Shown here: one piece after another, positions 1-9,717 of the stretch
How the letters are laid out: every line of letters begins with the position of its first letter
Position numbering within the stretch: position 1 is the stretch's first letter
Assembly: GCF_022808695.1 (NCBI RefSeq)
Contig: NZ_JAKZKW010000004.1
Location: 1 to 64,000 of the forward strand
Length of the DNA: 64,000 nucleotides
From: Fundidesulfovibrio soli
Lineage (GTDB): Bacteria > Desulfobacterota > Desulfovibrionia > Desulfovibrionales > Desulfovibrionaceae
Direction: 5' to 3'
Made by a program: the position numbers and the translations under genes
The notes under the pieces: model-generated
The model's database searches: none
What the model was told of the DNA's origin: nothing
What the model saw: the letters and a program-made list of their open reading frames with translations, nothing else

Positions 1-127
1 CCGATATTCTTCAAATATATCGGGTGCGCGCCCCGGGCGGGGGCCTCCTCCCCAGACGACAATCCAAACATTCCCCGGCATCCTGTTGCGGGGTCCAGGG
101 GGATCATCCCCCTGGCCGCCGGAGGCG
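1..127. repeat. Intergenic hairpins and a copy of a GC-rich dispersed repeat
   Basis: Bases 1-23 form a hairpin with 7-bp arms CCGATAT/ATATCGG. Bases 95-115 form a second hairpin with arms CCAGGGGG/CCCCCTGG, followed directly by the block GCCGCCGGAGGC. The same block follows hairpins at 18686, 28151 and (inverted) 28303, so this is one copy of a dispersed intergenic element. The gene that the first hairpin might terminate lies outside the window. Confidence 0.5.
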
Positions 128-200
128 CTCTTCATCCACTCTCCCCCGCTCCCCTTCCACCCGCCTTGACGCCCCAGCCCGCCGGGCCTACCTTCCCACC

Positions 201-1436
201 GTGAGCCGTTCAGACCTGTTCCGATCCTTCCGCCACCGCAACTACCGCCTCTATTTCAGCGGTCAGCTGGTCTCCCTCACGGGCACCTGGATGCAGAGCA
301 CGGCCCAGGGATGGCTGGTCTACCGCCTGACGGGCTCCAGCATGGCGCTGGGCATGGTGGGCTTCGCCTCCCTGATCCCGGTGCTGGTCCTGGGGCTATT
401 CGGCGGGGTGCTGGCCGACAGGCTGCCCAAGCGCAACCTGCTCATCGCGGCCCAGGCCCTGGCTATGCTCCAGGCAGCGGCGCTCAGCTGGCTCACGTTC
501 TCCGAACAGGTGCAGGTCTGGCAGGTGGTGGCCTTCGCGGCCTGCCTGGGCGTGGTCAACGCCGTGGAACTACCCACGCGCCACTCTTTCGTGGTGGAGA
601 TGGTCGGCAAGGAGGACCTGCACAACGCCATCGCGCTCAACTCCTCCATTTTCCACCTGGCGCGCGTGCTCGGCCCGTTGGCGGCTGGCGCGGTGCTGGG
701 CTGGGTGGGCGAAGGGGCCTGTTTCGCTGTCAACGCGGTCAGCTTCCTGGCGGTGATCGCGGGGCTCGCGGCCATGCGCCTGGAGCACGCCCCGCCCAAG
801 CCCGCCCCGGCCGGGGTGCGCGAGCACCTGGCCCAGGGGCTGGCCTTCGCCTGGAAGACGCCCCTGATCCGCGCCATCCTGGCGCTCATCAGCATCGTGA
901 GCCTGGTGGGCTCCTCCAATCTGATCCTGCTGCCTGTCTTCGCGGGGGACGTGTTCGGTCACGGGCCGGAGGGCCTGGGCCTGCTCACGGCGGCGTCCGG
1001 GGCGGGGAGCCTGCTGGGCGCGCTGTTCATGGCCGGGCGGGGAAAGGCCGCAGGGTTCGGGCGGCTGGCCTTCAGGGGCGGGCTGCTCATGGGCGCGGCC
1101 CTGGTGCTCTTCGCCAACGCGCCCTCGCTCTGGCTGGCCGCCGTGTGCATCGTGCCCACGGGGTTCGGGTTCATGGCGCTCATGGCCAGCTGCAACACCA
1201 TGCTCCAGCTCTGCGCTCCCGACGACATGCGCGGCCGGGTGATGTCGCTCTACACCATGCTCTACATGGGCATGGCGCCCTTCGGGGCGCTGCTGGCGGG
1301 CGGGCTGGCCCAATGGCTGGGCGCGCCCGTGACGGTGGGGATTCTGGGGGCCTGCTGCCTGGCCGGGGCCCTGGGTCCTGGCCGTGCGGTGGGTCGCGCC
1401 GCCTGCAAGGCGGGGCCGGTCAAAGACCTTTCTTGA
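201..1436 (+). CDS. MFS transporter, EntS/DUF894-type exporter
   Basis: A 12-helix major facilitator protein of about 411 residues. The N-terminus (SDLFRSFRHRNYRLYFSGQ) and the motif GLFGGVLADRLPKR between helices 2 and 3 are typical of the EntS-like 'transmembrane secretion effector' group, which exports small molecules such as siderophores. The substrate cannot be read from sequence. The GTG at 201 is chosen because the upstream in-frame residues are low-complexity and Arg/Pro-rich; no good ribosome binding site is visible, so the start is uncertain. The last ~20 residues lose hydrophobicity, and another frame near 1375 would extend the last helix, but it meets no nearby stop. The gene overlaps the convergent dedA gene by 17 bp. 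Confidence 0.8.
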   Translation: MSRSDLFRSFRHRNYRLYFSGQLVSLTGTWMQSTAQGWLVYRLTGSSMALGMVGFASLIPVLVLGLFGGVLADRLPKRNLLIAAQALAMLQAAALSWLTFSEQVQVWQVVAFAACLGVVNAVELPTRHSFVVEMVGKEDLHNAIALNSSIFHLARVLGPLAAGAVLGWVGEGACFAVNAVSFLAVIAGLAAMRLEHAPPKPAPAGVREHLAQGLAFAWKTPLIRAILALISIVSLVGSSNLILLPVFAGDVFGHGPEGLGLLTAASGAGSLLGALFMAGRGKAAGFGRLAFRGGLLMGAALVLFANAPSLWLAAVCIVPTGFGFMALMASCNTMLQLCAPDDMRGRVMSLYTMLYMGMAPFGALLAGGLAQWLGAPVTVGILGACCLAGALGPGRAVGRAACKAGPVKDLS

Positions 1437-2064
1437 CGCTCACGTAGAGCATCCGCGCCACCACGCCCATGAGCGGAGCGCCCAGGGCGAAGAAGATGGC
1501 CACGGAGAAGTTGTCCCGCACCCAGGGGATCTGGCCGAAGAAGTAGCCCCCGAACAGGTAGAGCGGGGTCCAGATGAGCTTGCCCACGGCGTTGTAGTAC
1601 AGGAACTCCCGCCAGCCCATGCCCACCATGCCGCCCGCCAGGGGCGCCAGCGAGCGCAGCACCGGCACGAAGCGCGCCGCGATGATGGTCACGCCGCCGT
1701 GGCGCTCGTAGTAGTCGTGGGCCTGGGCCAGGGCCTCGTCCGAGACGAAGGGGATGCGGTGCCCGGCCAGCCAGCGCCTGCCCAGGAGCCGCCCGATGGC
1801 GAAGTTGAGGCTGTCCCCCAGGAAGGCGGCCAGCCCCATGAGCACGAGCGTCCACCACACGTCGAAGGCCGCGCCCCGGGCCGCCAGCGCCCCCACGGCG
1901 AAGAGCACCGTGTCCGAGGGCAGGGCCGTGGCCACCACCAGCCCCGTCTCCGCGAAGAGCACCAGGAACATGAGCCCGTAGGCCCAGGCCCCGTAATCGC
2001 GGGACAGGGCCAGCAGGTGCCCGTCCAGATGCATGAGCGTTTCCCAGATGTCGGCGGGGCTCAC
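1420..2064 (-). CDS. DedA family membrane protein
   Basis: A 214-residue DedA/VTT-domain (SNARE-associated) integral membrane protein. It shows the family pattern of an acidic residue in a hydrophobic stretch (LVLFAETGLVVATALPSDT), then GDSLNFAIGRLLGRRW, the RFVPVLRSLAPLAGG motif and LIWTPLYLFGGYFFG. DedA proteins are linked to membrane homeostasis and lipid-carrier (C55-P) flipping. The GTG start overlaps the ftsH stop codon as GTGA, so translation is very probably coupled to ftsH. The function as a lipid scramblase or flippase is family knowledge, not visible in this sequence. Confidence 0.9.
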   Translation of the reverse strand: MSPADIWETLMHLDGHLLALSRDYGAWAYGLMFLVLFAETGLVVATALPSDTVLFAVGALAARGAAFDVWWTLVLMGLAAFLGDSLNFAIGRLLGRRWLAGHRIPFVSDEALAQAHDYYERHGGVTIIAARFVPVLRSLAPLAGGMVGMGWREFLYYNAVGKLIWTPLYLFGGYFFGQIPWVRDNFSVAIFFALGAPLMGVVARMLYVSVKKGL

Positions 2065-3941
2065 TCGGCGGAGCCCTCCCGCCGGGGCTCGGCGTCGGTC
2101 GTCTCCTCACCGGCGGAAGCCTTCGGGGCGGCGTGCATGGGCTTGCCGATGAGCTCGCCGAAGCGCTCCGCGTCGATGACCTCCAGCTTCAGAAGCTCCT
2201 GGGCCACGGTCTCCAGGTCCTTGCCGTGGGCGTCCAGCAGGGTGCGCACGCGGCCCTTGGCCTCGTCGAGCAGGGCCTTGACCTCCGCATCCAGGCTGGC
2301 CGCCGTGGCCTCGCTGTACTCCTTGCCTACAAGGGGCGCCTGCTCCGGGCTCAGGAACATTGGCCTCGCGCCCCGGGGGTAGGTGGAGAGGCCCAGGGTC
2401 TTGCCCATGCCGTACTCGGCCACCATGGCCCGCGCGATATCCGTGGCGCGCTGCAGGTCGTTGTGGGCGCCGGTGGAGATCTCGTCGAAGATCTTCTCCT
2501 CGGCCACGCGCCCGCCCAGCAGCACGTCGATGCGCCCCAGCAGTTCCTGGCGGGTCATGAGGTAGCGGTCCTCCGTGGGGAGCTGCTGGGTGTAGCCCAG
2601 GGCCCCCAGGCCGCGCGGGATGATGGATATCTTGCTCACCGGGTCCGTGCCGGGGGTGAAGGCGGCCACCAAGGCGTGCCCGGTCTCGTGGTAGGCCACG
2701 ATCTTCTTTTCCTTGGGGTTGATGACCCGGTTCTTCTTCTCCAGCCCGGCGATCACGCGGTCCACGGCCTCGGAGAGGTCCTCCATGTCCACGGCGTCCT
2801 TGCGGCGCCGGGCGGCAAGCAGCGCGCCCTCGTTGATGATGTTGGCCAGGTCCGCCCCGGAGAAGCCGGGGGTCTTCTGGGCCAGCACCTTGAGGTCAAC
2901 CGACGGGGCCAGCTTCACGTTGCGGGCGTGGACCTCAAGAATCTCCAGGCGGCCCTTGAGGTCGGGCTTGTCCACCAGCACCTGGCGGTCGAAGCGCCCG
3001 GCGCGCAGCAGGGCCGGGTCCAGGGTTTCGGGGCGGTTGGTGGCGGACATGATCACCACGCCCACGCGAGGGTCGAAGCCGTCCATCTCCACCAGGAGCT
3101 GGTTGAGCGTCTGCTCGCGCTCGTCGTGCCCGCCGAAGCCGCCCACGCCGCGCGCCTTGCCGATGGCGTCCAGCTCGTCGATGAAGATGATGCAGGGGGC
3201 CTTCTCGCGCGCCTGAGTGAACAGTTCGCGCACGCGGGAGGCGCCCATGCCCACGAACAGCTCCACGAACTCCGAGCCGGAGATGGAGAAGAACGGCACG
3301 TGGGCCTCGCCAGCCACGGCGCGGGCCAGCAGGGTCTTGCCCGTGCCCGGCGGCCCCACCAGGAGCACGCCCTTGGGCATGCGCCCGCCCAGGTTCTGGA
3401 AGCGCCCGGGCTCGGTGAGGAAGTCCACGATCTCTTTGAGCTCCTCCTTGGCCTCGTCGCACCCGGCCACGTCGGCGAAGGTGGTGGTCAGGTCCGACTC
3501 GGCCACGATCTTGGCCTTGCTGCGCCCCACGCCCAGCAGCTGGTCGCCGGGGTTGAAGCGGCGCATGACGAACATCCATATGGCGAAGAAGATCACCGCG
3601 GGCAGCACCCAGCTCAGGATGTCGCGCAGGAAGGTGGACTCGACCTGGCCCCGGAAGGTCACATTGTACTTGGAGAGCTCGTCGGAAAGTTCGGGGTCCA
3701 CGCGCAGGGCCACGAAGCGCTGCTCAGTGGGCTGGCCGTCGGTTACGACCTTCATCTTTCCCTGGATGGAGCCCTGGCCGATGGCCACCTCGACGATGTT
3801 GCCGTTCTTGAGCTCCTTGAGGAACTCGGAATAGTCCATGGTCTTGGGGCCATAGGACCGGACGTAGTAGTCCTGCACGATGATGAGGGCCCAGAAGGCC
3901 GCGATGACGTACCAGATGGTGAAGTGGTGCTTTTGTTCCAT
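2061..3941 (-). CDS. ftsH: ATP-dependent zinc metalloprotease FtsH
   Basis: A 626-residue membrane-anchored AAA+ protease of normal FtsH length. Two N-terminal membrane helices (about residues 9-26 and 108-125) flank a periplasmic domain. The AAA domain has Walker A GPPGTGKT, a Walker B segment ([11 protein letters not shown]) and an SRH region ([21 protein letters not shown]). The zinc site is HETGH (about residue 416) with the third ligand region [12 protein letters not shown]. It degrades membrane and regulatory proteins at the inner membrane. The dedA start overlaps its stop by 4 bp. Confidence 0.97.
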   Translation of the reverse strand: MEQKHHFTIWYVIAAFWALIIVQDYYVRSYGPKTMDYSEFLKELKNGNIVEVAIGQGSIQGKMKVVTDGQPTEQRFVALRVDPELSDELSKYNVTFRGQVESTFLRDILSWVLPAVIFFAIWMFVMRRFNPGDQLLGVGRSKAKIVAESDLTTTFADVAGCDEAKEELKEIVDFLTEPGRFQNLGGRMPKGVLLVGPPGTGKTLLARAVAGEAHVPFFSISGSEFVELFVGMGASRVRELFTQAREKAPCIIFIDELDAIGKARGVGGFGGHDEREQTLNQLLVEMDGFDPRVGVVIMSATNRPETLDPALLRAGRFDRQVLVDKPDLKGRLEILEVHARNVKLAPSVDLKVLAQKTPGFSGADLANIINEGALLAARRRKDAVDMEDLSEAVDRVIAGLEKKNRVINPKEKKIVAYHETGHALVAAFTPGTDPVSKISIIPRGLGALGYTQQLPTEDRYLMTRQELLGRIDVLLGGRVAEEKIFDEISTGAHNDLQRATDIARAMVAEYGMGKTLGLSTYPRGARPMFLSPEQAPLVGKEYSEATAASLDAEVKALLDEAKGRVRTLLDAHGKDLETVAQELLKLEVIDAERFGELIGKPMHAAPKASAGEETTDAEPRREGSAE

Positions 3942-4005
3942 GGGTGCCCGCTTGCGTGAAAAATTTCCTGGCTAGTCGATCAGATACGCGCGGCGGGCGG
4001 CCGGG

Positions 4006-5106
4006 TCAAGGCGCGTTGCGGGTGATGTCTTCCTCCACGAAGCGGGCCACGGCCTCGGCCAGGGCCGCCCGGGGGTAGGCGTTGCGGTTGAAAGCCGTGC
4101 GCCACAGCGGGTTGCGGGACTTGTCGAAGGGCATGGCCACGGCCAGGTGGTCGGCGTCGGGGTAGCCCAGCAGGGTGGAGCCGGGGATGATTGCGTCCCG
4201 GCAGGCCATGAGGCCGTCGTTCAAGGGGTCCGTGGCGGCGAGGATGTCGAAGAACGGGCGCAGCGCGGCGGAAGTGTTCTCCCTCGCGGCGAAGGCGGGC
4301 AGGCTGTAGAAGCGCACTCCGGCCGGCAAGGGGTGCCGCGCCAGCCAGGCCAGGCGCACGTCCGGGCGCAGGCTGGCCAGGGCCTCGCCGGGCGGGCCGG
4401 GCGCACAGCCTGAGAAGGGCAGCGTCTCCGCCAGGCGCACCAGCAGATCCGGCATGACTTCGGCCAGGGGCGAGCCGTTCACCGCGCCCGAGACGCTCAC
4501 CAGCGCCGCCACGCGCCCGGCCAGCTCGGGGTGGGCGGCCAGGGCGGTCAGGCTGTCGGGGACTCCCTTGGAGTGGGCCAGCAGGATGGCCCGCGTGCCC
4601 TCGGGCAGGGCCAGGAGCGCGTCGCGGATGATCCCGGCGTTGCGCTCGCAGCCGGAGCGGCCCTCGGTGCGGATGGCCGCCGTGCGGTAGCCCTGGGCTT
4701 CGAGGCCCGCCAGGGCGTCGCCGAACAGGGGGGCCACGTCGGCCACGCATTCGGCCATCAGGCCCGGCACCATGACCACGGTGAGCCCGGCGCGCGAAAG
4801 CTCGAGGTTCACCGGCAGGCCCGTGGGGCCGCCCTCCCCGGCCAGCCGCCACAGGGGGGCTTCCCCCTGGGCCGGGCCGCCCCGCGCGGCCAGTACCGCC
4901 GTCAATATCTCGCGGAAGCGCGCGCGGCCGTCCGTGATCCCGGCCTGGGCAGCCGGCAGGAGCACGGCCGGCGGCATGGACTCGGGCCGGGCCGAGGGGC
5001 GCTTGGCGCACCCGGGCAGCGCGGCCGCCAACAGGGCGCAGGCCAACGCCCAGAGGAGCCTGGCCGCGCCCGGGCGCGGCGTGCCTGCCTTGGTCGGGCG
5101 CGCCAT
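4006..5106 (-). CDS. Lipoprotein with alpha/beta-hydrolase fold
   Basis: A 366-residue predicted lipoprotein. A hydrophobic signal segment ends in the lipobox LPGC (about residues 29-32), so the mature protein should be lipid-anchored. The body reads as an alpha/beta hydrolase: a beta-strand VVMVPGLMAECV carrying an oxyanion-type turn, a nucleophile elbow AHSKG (Ser in H-S-x-G) and a late DADHLAVA segment that could supply the acid and His. The substrate is unknown; a lipase or esterase is likely. ATG at 5106 is preceded by GAGG. The gene lies 24 bp before the end of the oxidoreductase gene on the same strand, so the two may be co-transcribed. Confidence 0.7.
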   Translation of the reverse strand: MARPTKAGTPRPGAARLLWALACALLAAALPGCAKRPSARPESMPPAVLLPAAQAGITDGRARFREILTAVLAARGGPAQGEAPLWRLAGEGGPTGLPVNLELSRAGLTVVMVPGLMAECVADVAPLFGDALAGLEAQGYRTAAIRTEGRSGCERNAGIIRDALLALPEGTRAILLAHSKGVPDSLTALAAHPELAGRVAALVSVSGAVNGSPLAEVMPDLLVRLAETLPFSGCAPGPPGEALASLRPDVRLAWLARHPLPAGVRFYSLPAFAARENTSAALRPFFDILAATDPLNDGLMACRDAIIPGSTLLGYPDADHLAVAMPFDKSRNPLWRTAFNRNAYPRAALAEAVARFVEEDITRNAP

Positions 5107-5130
5107 GGTTCTACCTCACGCTTTTCCGGT

Positions 5131-8088
5131 TCAGCGCAGCATGTTCCGCACGAAGCTCATGCCCCTGCGCTTGTGGGAGCACTCTGGGCAGAGCTGCTGC
5201 TCCATGCCCGCCGAGGAGGCCAGCTTGTCGCCCATGCGCTGGCGCAGCTGCTCCAGGTACTGTTCCGCCGGGAGCGGCTTGCCGCACTCGGGGCAGGTGG
5301 GCGTGGGCAGCTCGCTGATGGCGTGCCCGGTGAAGGAGATGGACGTCTCCCCCTTCTCCAGCACCAGGCGCATGGCCCCGGTGGGGCAGATGCGCGTGCA
5401 CGCGCCGCAGCCCACGCATTTGTCGGTGGGGCGGTCGAAATCCTCGAACACCAGGCGGCCGTCGACCTCCTTGAAGCGCAGGGCGTCGCCCCCCGCCTCG
5501 GAGCACACCAGCTGGCACAGGCCGCAGCCGATGCACACGTCGCAGCGCAGGCAGCGCCGGGCCTCGTTCTCGGCCATCTCCTGGCTCAGGCCCAGCTCCA
5601 CCTGGTCGAAGTTCAGGCTGCGCCCCGACACGGGAACCATGGGGATCTCGGGCCGGGCGTGCTCGCTCCAGCCGCAGCCGTGGGGCGAGCAGAGCAGCTC
5701 GCGCTCCCAGCGGGGGCGCGGCTCCACCTGGGCGGGATCGAAGCTCTGGCCGCGCAGGTGGGCGTCGATGGCGTAGGCCGCGCGCTTGCCGTCGCGGATG
5801 GCCTCCACCACGGTGGCCGGGCCCTGGGCCGCGTCGCCGCCGGCGAACACGCCGGAGCGGTCCGTGGCCATGGTGGCCGGGTTGATCTGGATGGTGCGCC
5901 ACTTGGTCAGGCAGACCTCGCCCAGGGTGCCGTCCGCGCCCTTGGTGAAGGACTCGTCGCAGAATTGGCCGATGGCCGAGATGATCATGTCGCAGGCGAT
6001 GACCCGCTCCGAGCCGGGCTTGGGCTCGGGCCTGCGCCGCCCGGAGGCGTCGGGCTCGCCCAGGGCCATGGTCACCACCTCCATGCCGGTGAGCCGCCCG
6101 CCCTTGCCAACCAGGCGTGTGGGCGCGGCCAGGAAGGTGAAGTGCACGCCCTCGTGCTCGGCCTCCTCCACCTCCTCGGCGGCGGCGGGCATCTCCGTGC
6201 GGGAGCGCCGGTACACCACGCGGACTTCCTTCGCGCCCAGGCGCACGGCCGTGCGCGCGCAGTCCATGGCGGTGTTGCCGCCGCCCACCACGATCACCCG
6301 TTCGCCCACGGATGGCTTATGCCCCAGGCCCAGCTCCACCAGGAACTGCGTGCCCGAGACCACGCCCGTCAGCAGGGCCTCGCCCTCCAGCCCCAGCGCC
6401 CGGCTGGACCAGGCCCCGAGGCCCAGGAAGGCCGCGTCGAAGCCCTGGGCGGCCAGGTCGTCCAGGGTGAAGTCGCGCCCGAGGGCCTTGCCGGTGGTCA
6501 CCTCCACCCCGAGGCCGGTCACGGTGGCGATCTCGCTGTCCAGGATGGCCTTGGGCAGCCGGTATTCGGGGATGCCGTAGCGCATCATGCCGCCCAGGGC
6601 GGGCATGGCCTCGAATATGGCCGCACCGTGGCCCAGACGCGCCAGGTATGAGGCGCAGGCCAGGCCCGCGGGGCCGCCCCCGATCACGGCGACCTTCTTG
6701 CCCGAGGCCGGGCGGGGGCTGCACACCGGGGGATAGCCGCCGGACTGCGCCATGGCCGCCTTGGCGGACACGGCCTTCATGGCCCGGATGTGGATGGGCT
6801 TGTCCACCTTGCCGCGCAGGCAGACCTTCTCGCATGGGGCTGGGCAGACCAGGCCGCAGGCGTAGGGGAGGGGGTTGTCCTGCACCATGATGGAGACGGC
6901 CGCGCCGTGCTCCCCGCGCCCGGTGAGGGAGAGGAAATTGGGGATGTCGATGCCCGCGGGGCAGCGCTCCTGGCAGGGGGCCACCCTGCGGCGGCGGCAG
7001 GCCCCGGTGGCGCACTCGCCTCCGGCGTGCTCCAGCCACTCCCCGGCGAAGACCTTCAGGGAGGTGGCCAGCGTGCCCGCAGCCGACAGTCCGGCCTCTT
7101 CAAGGAGACCGGCCGAGAGGTTCAGGTCGGCCAGCTGCTCCCTGTCGCCGCGGCCCAGGGCCAGCTCAGTGGCCAGACGCGCGGCGCGGGCCAGCAGGCC
7201 CCGCCGGGGATGCCCGTCGCGCACGGCGGCCTGCCGCCAGTGGGCGTAGAGGGCCTGGCGCGTGATGTCCACCGGGCACTGCCCGGGGGCGAGCACGTCC
7301 ACGGAGTCCAGGCCGGGGTCGAGCCCCTGGGCGCGCAGCAGTTCGGGGTCCAGGCGCAGGGGCTGGCCCGGGGCGGCGAATCCGCCCAGGCCGCCGTCCA
7401 GCACGAGAGCCCCATCGGACCCGCCCTTGCCGCCGTCCAGCAGCGCGCGCACGTCCGCACCCAAAGCAAGCTCCCGGAAGGCTCCACCGGCGAACAGGCA
7501 CCGGGCCTGCCTGAAGTTCTCGGCGGCCTCGAAGGCCAGGGGCAGGCGGCACCATGTCTCCAGGGAGAGGCGCAGCTCCCCGGGGTTCACGGCCAGGGGG
7601 GGCCGTTCGGGCTCGCGGGTGTGGGGGCGCACCTCCACCGAGATGGCGGGCACGGCCGCGTCCATGCTCCTGGAGTTGGCCAGCCACTCCTCGAGGGCCA
7701 GGCCCATGGCCTCGCGGCCGGGAGACACCAGCAGCACCGCCTTGGTCCGCCCGAGCAGGGCGCTTGCGGTGACCAGGCCCTCGACCAGGGCGAAAGAGAA
7801 ATTCTGGAGCAGGTGCAGGGGGAGCTGGTCGCCCGCGAAGGCTTCGGAGGCGTCCACCACCAGCAGGCCGGAGCCTGCGTTCTGGGCGGCCCAGGCCAGG
7901 TAGACCGGGAGGCAGGGCTGTCTGGAGTCGCGCAGGCCCGAGGCGCGCAGGCGCAGCAGGGCGTCGCTCGGGTCCAGGGTCCAGGCGGAGGGCAGGAGCG
8001 AATCCTGCCAGGTCTGGCCCTTGCGGGCCTCTTTCCAACTCAGGAGCGGTGTATCGCCGGATGCGCAGAGAACTCTGGAAGCGGGCAT
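5131..8088 (-). CDS. FAD/4Fe-4S oxidoreductase: degenerate NuoF-like domain + GltD-like core + ferredoxin domain
   Basis: A protein of about 985 residues with several modules. Residues ~40-350 align in outline with NuoF/HndC: QNFSFALVEGLVTASALLG matches the NuoF 'pH-l-EGm-iaayA-Ga' segment, and CPVDITRQALYAHWRQ matches the 'CmVDvArfFLeFt' segment. The FMN-loop glycines and 4Fe-4S cysteines of NuoF are missing. Then follows a GltD-type region: cysteine cluster CQERCPAGIDIPNFL and CGLVCPAPCEKVCLRG, a first Rossmann motif GGGPAGLACASYLARLG (FAD) and a second GGGNTAMDCARTAVRLG (NAD(P)H). The C-terminus has two CxxCxxCxxxC clusters and a zinc-ribbon-like CxxC pair. It probably moves electrons between NAD(P)H and an Fe-S carrier; the partner is unknown. 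ATG at 8088 is chosen over the upstream start at 8142 because of the GGGGGG preceding it. Confidence 0.75.
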   Translation of the reverse strand: MPASRVLCASGDTPLLSWKEARKGQTWQDSLLPSAWTLDPSDALLRLRASGLRDSRQPCLPVYLAWAAQNAGSGLLVVDASEAFAGDQLPLHLLQNFSFALVEGLVTASALLGRTKAVLLVSPGREAMGLALEEWLANSRSMDAAVPAISVEVRPHTREPERPPLAVNPGELRLSLETWCRLPLAFEAAENFRQARCLFAGGAFRELALGADVRALLDGGKGGSDGALVLDGGLGGFAAPGQPLRLDPELLRAQGLDPGLDSVDVLAPGQCPVDITRQALYAHWRQAAVRDGHPRRGLLARAARLATELALGRGDREQLADLNLSAGLLEEAGLSAAGTLATSLKVFAGEWLEHAGGECATGACRRRRVAPCQERCPAGIDIPNFLSLTGRGEHGAAVSIMVQDNPLPYACGLVCPAPCEKVCLRGKVDKPIHIRAMKAVSAKAAMAQSGGYPPVCSPRPASGKKVAVIGGGPAGLACASYLARLGHGAAIFEAMPALGGMMRYGIPEYRLPKAILDSEIATVTGLGVEVTTGKALGRDFTLDDLAAQGFDAAFLGLGAWSSRALGLEGEALLTGVVSGTQFLVELGLGHKPSVGERVIVVGGGNTAMDCARTAVRLGAKEVRVVYRRSRTEMPAAAEEVEEAEHEGVHFTFLAAPTRLVGKGGRLTGMEVVTMALGEPDASGRRRPEPKPGSERVIACDMIISAIGQFCDESFTKGADGTLGEVCLTKWRTIQINPATMATDRSGVFAGGDAAQGPATVVEAIRDGKRAAYAIDAHLRGQSFDPAQVEPRPRWERELLCSPHGCGWSEHARPEIPMVPVSGRSLNFDQVELGLSQEMAENEARRCLRCDVCIGCGLCQLVCSEAGGDALRFKEVDGRLVFEDFDRPTDKCVGCGACTRICPTGAMRLVLEKGETSISFTGHAISELPTPTCPECGKPLPAEQYLEQLRQRMGDKLASSAGMEQQLCPECSHKRRGMSFVRNMLR

Positions 8089-8147
8089 GAAGACCCCCCA
8101 CGGTGTTTGCGTGGGTGTACCCGCTGGCGGTCTTTCAGGCAATGCCC

Positions 8148-9182
8148 CTACCGGGCCACCACCCTGTTCCGCCCCGTCTGCTTGGCCTGGTAGAGGGCCT
8201 CGTCGGCGGCGTTGAGCAGGCGCAGGGGCAGGGAGTCCTTCCAGGCGGGATTGAGGCAGGCCACGCCCAGGCTGATGGTCAGCTTCACGCCCGTGTGCAT
8301 GATGCCGCCGTCGAGGTTGCGGATGACGAAGTTGTAGGCCTCCACGCGCTTGCGGATCATCTCCGCCAGGAGCAGGGATTCCTCCCCGCTGGAGTCCTTT
8401 GTCTCGCAGATCACGGTGAATTCCTCGCCGCCGAAACGCGAGGCGAAGACCGTGGTGCCCTCCTCCTCAAGTTGGCGCTGGCATTCACGGATGACCGAGG
8501 CCACTGCCGAGAGGGCCTGGTCGCCGATGATGTGGCCGTATTCGTCGTTGAACTTCTTGAAATGGTCCACGTCGGCCATGAGCACGCACAGCGTGGCGCC
8601 GCCCTTTCTGGCCCGCTCCACGGCCTGGGACAGCTCCTCCTCGAAGGCGCGGCGGTTGGCGAGGCCGGTGAGCGCGTCGGTTCGGCTCAGGCGCTCCAGG
8701 TCCTTGGCGTCCTGCTCCATGTAGCGGATGACGTCCTGGAAGCCGCCGCGAATGGATTCGAGCATCTCGTCGAGGTTGTTGCCGCTGCTCACCTGGGTGA
8801 GGGTGGATACCTCCAGCAGTTGCAGGTCGCCCTTGCGCTTGAGGATCATCTCCTTGGAGTGGGCGATGGCGGAGGCCATGTCCGCCAGGGAGCGCTCCAG
8901 CTTCTCCCGCCATTTGGCCGCGAGGATCTCCTCGCAGCGCTGGGAGGCGGTCATGAAGCGTTCTTCGGTGAGGTCGCCCTTCTTGAGGACGTCCACCACC
9001 AGCTCCTGCATCTTGCGCTTCTGGTCGTCAGAATAGATGTCGTAGTCGCGGATTGAGCGCATGAACAGGATCAGGGCCCGCCATTTGGAGTCGCGCGGGA
9101 TGCCCAGACGGTCCATCGCCTCGCAGGTGCCCTCGAAGCAGGGCTTGCGGGTTTTGGACCCGTTGAAACTCTTGGACTGCAT
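8148..9182 (-). CDS. GGDEF-domain diguanylate cyclase
   Basis: A 344-residue cytosolic protein. The C-terminal ~165 residues form a GGDEF domain starting at SRTDALTGLANRRAFEEEL, with the active-site motif RFGGEEF. The allosteric I-site RxxD expected just upstream is absent (GTTV in its place), so product inhibition through that site is not expected. The N-terminal ~150 residues are mostly helical and show no domain that I recognise. No membrane helix is seen, so a soluble sensor or partner-controlled enzyme is likely. No strong ribosome binding site precedes the ATG at 9182; an internal ATG at 9116 is an alternative. Confidence 0.85.
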   Translation of the reverse strand: MQSKSFNGSKTRKPCFEGTCEAMDRLGIPRDSKWRALILFMRSIRDYDIYSDDQKRKMQELVVDVLKKGDLTEERFMTASQRCEEILAAKWREKLERSLADMASAIAHSKEMILKRKGDLQLLEVSTLTQVSSGNNLDEMLESIRGGFQDVIRYMEQDAKDLERLSRTDALTGLANRRAFEEELSQAVERARKGGATLCVLMADVDHFKKFNDEYGHIIGDQALSAVASVIRECQRQLEEEGTTVFASRFGGEEFTVICETKDSSGEESLLLAEMIRKRVEAYNFVIRNLDGGIMHTGVKLTISLGVACLNPAWKDSLPLRLLNAADEALYQAKQTGRNRVVAR

Positions 9183-9245
9183 GGGACACTACTAGCCGAG
9201 TTTTCCCCCTGTTGCCAAGGGGTTTGGCCGATCCTTCCGCCGCCG

Positions 9246-9611
9246 TCAGCGCCAGCCGAAGCTCAACTCCGCCGGCGAGTCCAGGGCCGTGACGCTCACG
9301 CCGCCGCCCGCCTCCATGCACAGCCATTCGCCGGGTTCGAGCACCTCGCCGGAACTCCTGGCGGGACATGCCACCAGGGCCCGGCCCTGCAGGCAGTCCA
9401 CCCTGAGTTTCGCTCCGCCGGTAAGCATGGCGCTCTGCCCTTCGGCCAGGGCCATGCGCATCCCTCCGGCGGGCCGGGCGGCCCTCCGGCCGCCCCTCAA
9501 GAACCCGAGCATCCTCCTCACGGGCGCGGTCCCGGCCAGGGCCGCCCAGAGGTCGTCGAGCAGGCCCGCCTGCTCCTGGGGCCATTGCATGGGTGTGGTG
9601 TCCTTCGCCAT
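9246..9611 (-). CDS. DUF2917-like small protein
   Basis: A 121-residue protein. The second half (LAEGQSAMLTGGAKLRVDCLQG, then VLEPGEWLCMEAGGGVSVTAL) has the short beta-rich cupin-like pattern of DUF2917 proteins. No function is established. A clear GGAGG ribosome binding site precedes the ATG. It is divergent from the MocR regulator, with 106 bp between them, so both may be served by the same control region. Confidence 0.55.
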   Translation of the reverse strand: MAKDTTPMQWPQEQAGLLDDLWAALAGTAPVRRMLGFLRGGRRAARPAGGMRMALAEGQSAMLTGGAKLRVDCLQGRALVACPARSSGEVLEPGEWLCMEAGGGVSVTALDSPAELSFGWR

Positions 9612-9653
9612 GGTGTCCTCCTTGCTTTTGACGCTTTGCTTACGCCATAGAAT

Positions 9654-9668
9654 CTGTTACCAGTACAG
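9654..9668. promoter_or_regulatory. Candidate MocR operator (15-bp dyad)
   Basis: The dyad CTGT-N7-ACAG lies in the divergent spacer between the DUF2917-like gene and the MocR gene, 49 bp before the MocR start. GntR/MocR proteins commonly bind such short repeats next to their own gene. Inference from position and symmetry only. Confidence 0.35.
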
Positions 9669-9717
9669 ACACAGAATACGTCGATTTCAACCAATACAGT
9701 TCGCCCGGGACGAGGCC

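Noticed and set aside
1370-1436. Frameshift near the end of the MFS gene
   Set aside because: Another frame would extend the last helix, but it has no nearby stop and runs into the antisense of dedA; the current stop is kept.
2133-3959. Long plus-strand frame opposite ftsH
   Set aside because: Gly/His/Val-rich translation typical of the antisense of a high-GC gene; ftsH on the other strand has complete motifs.
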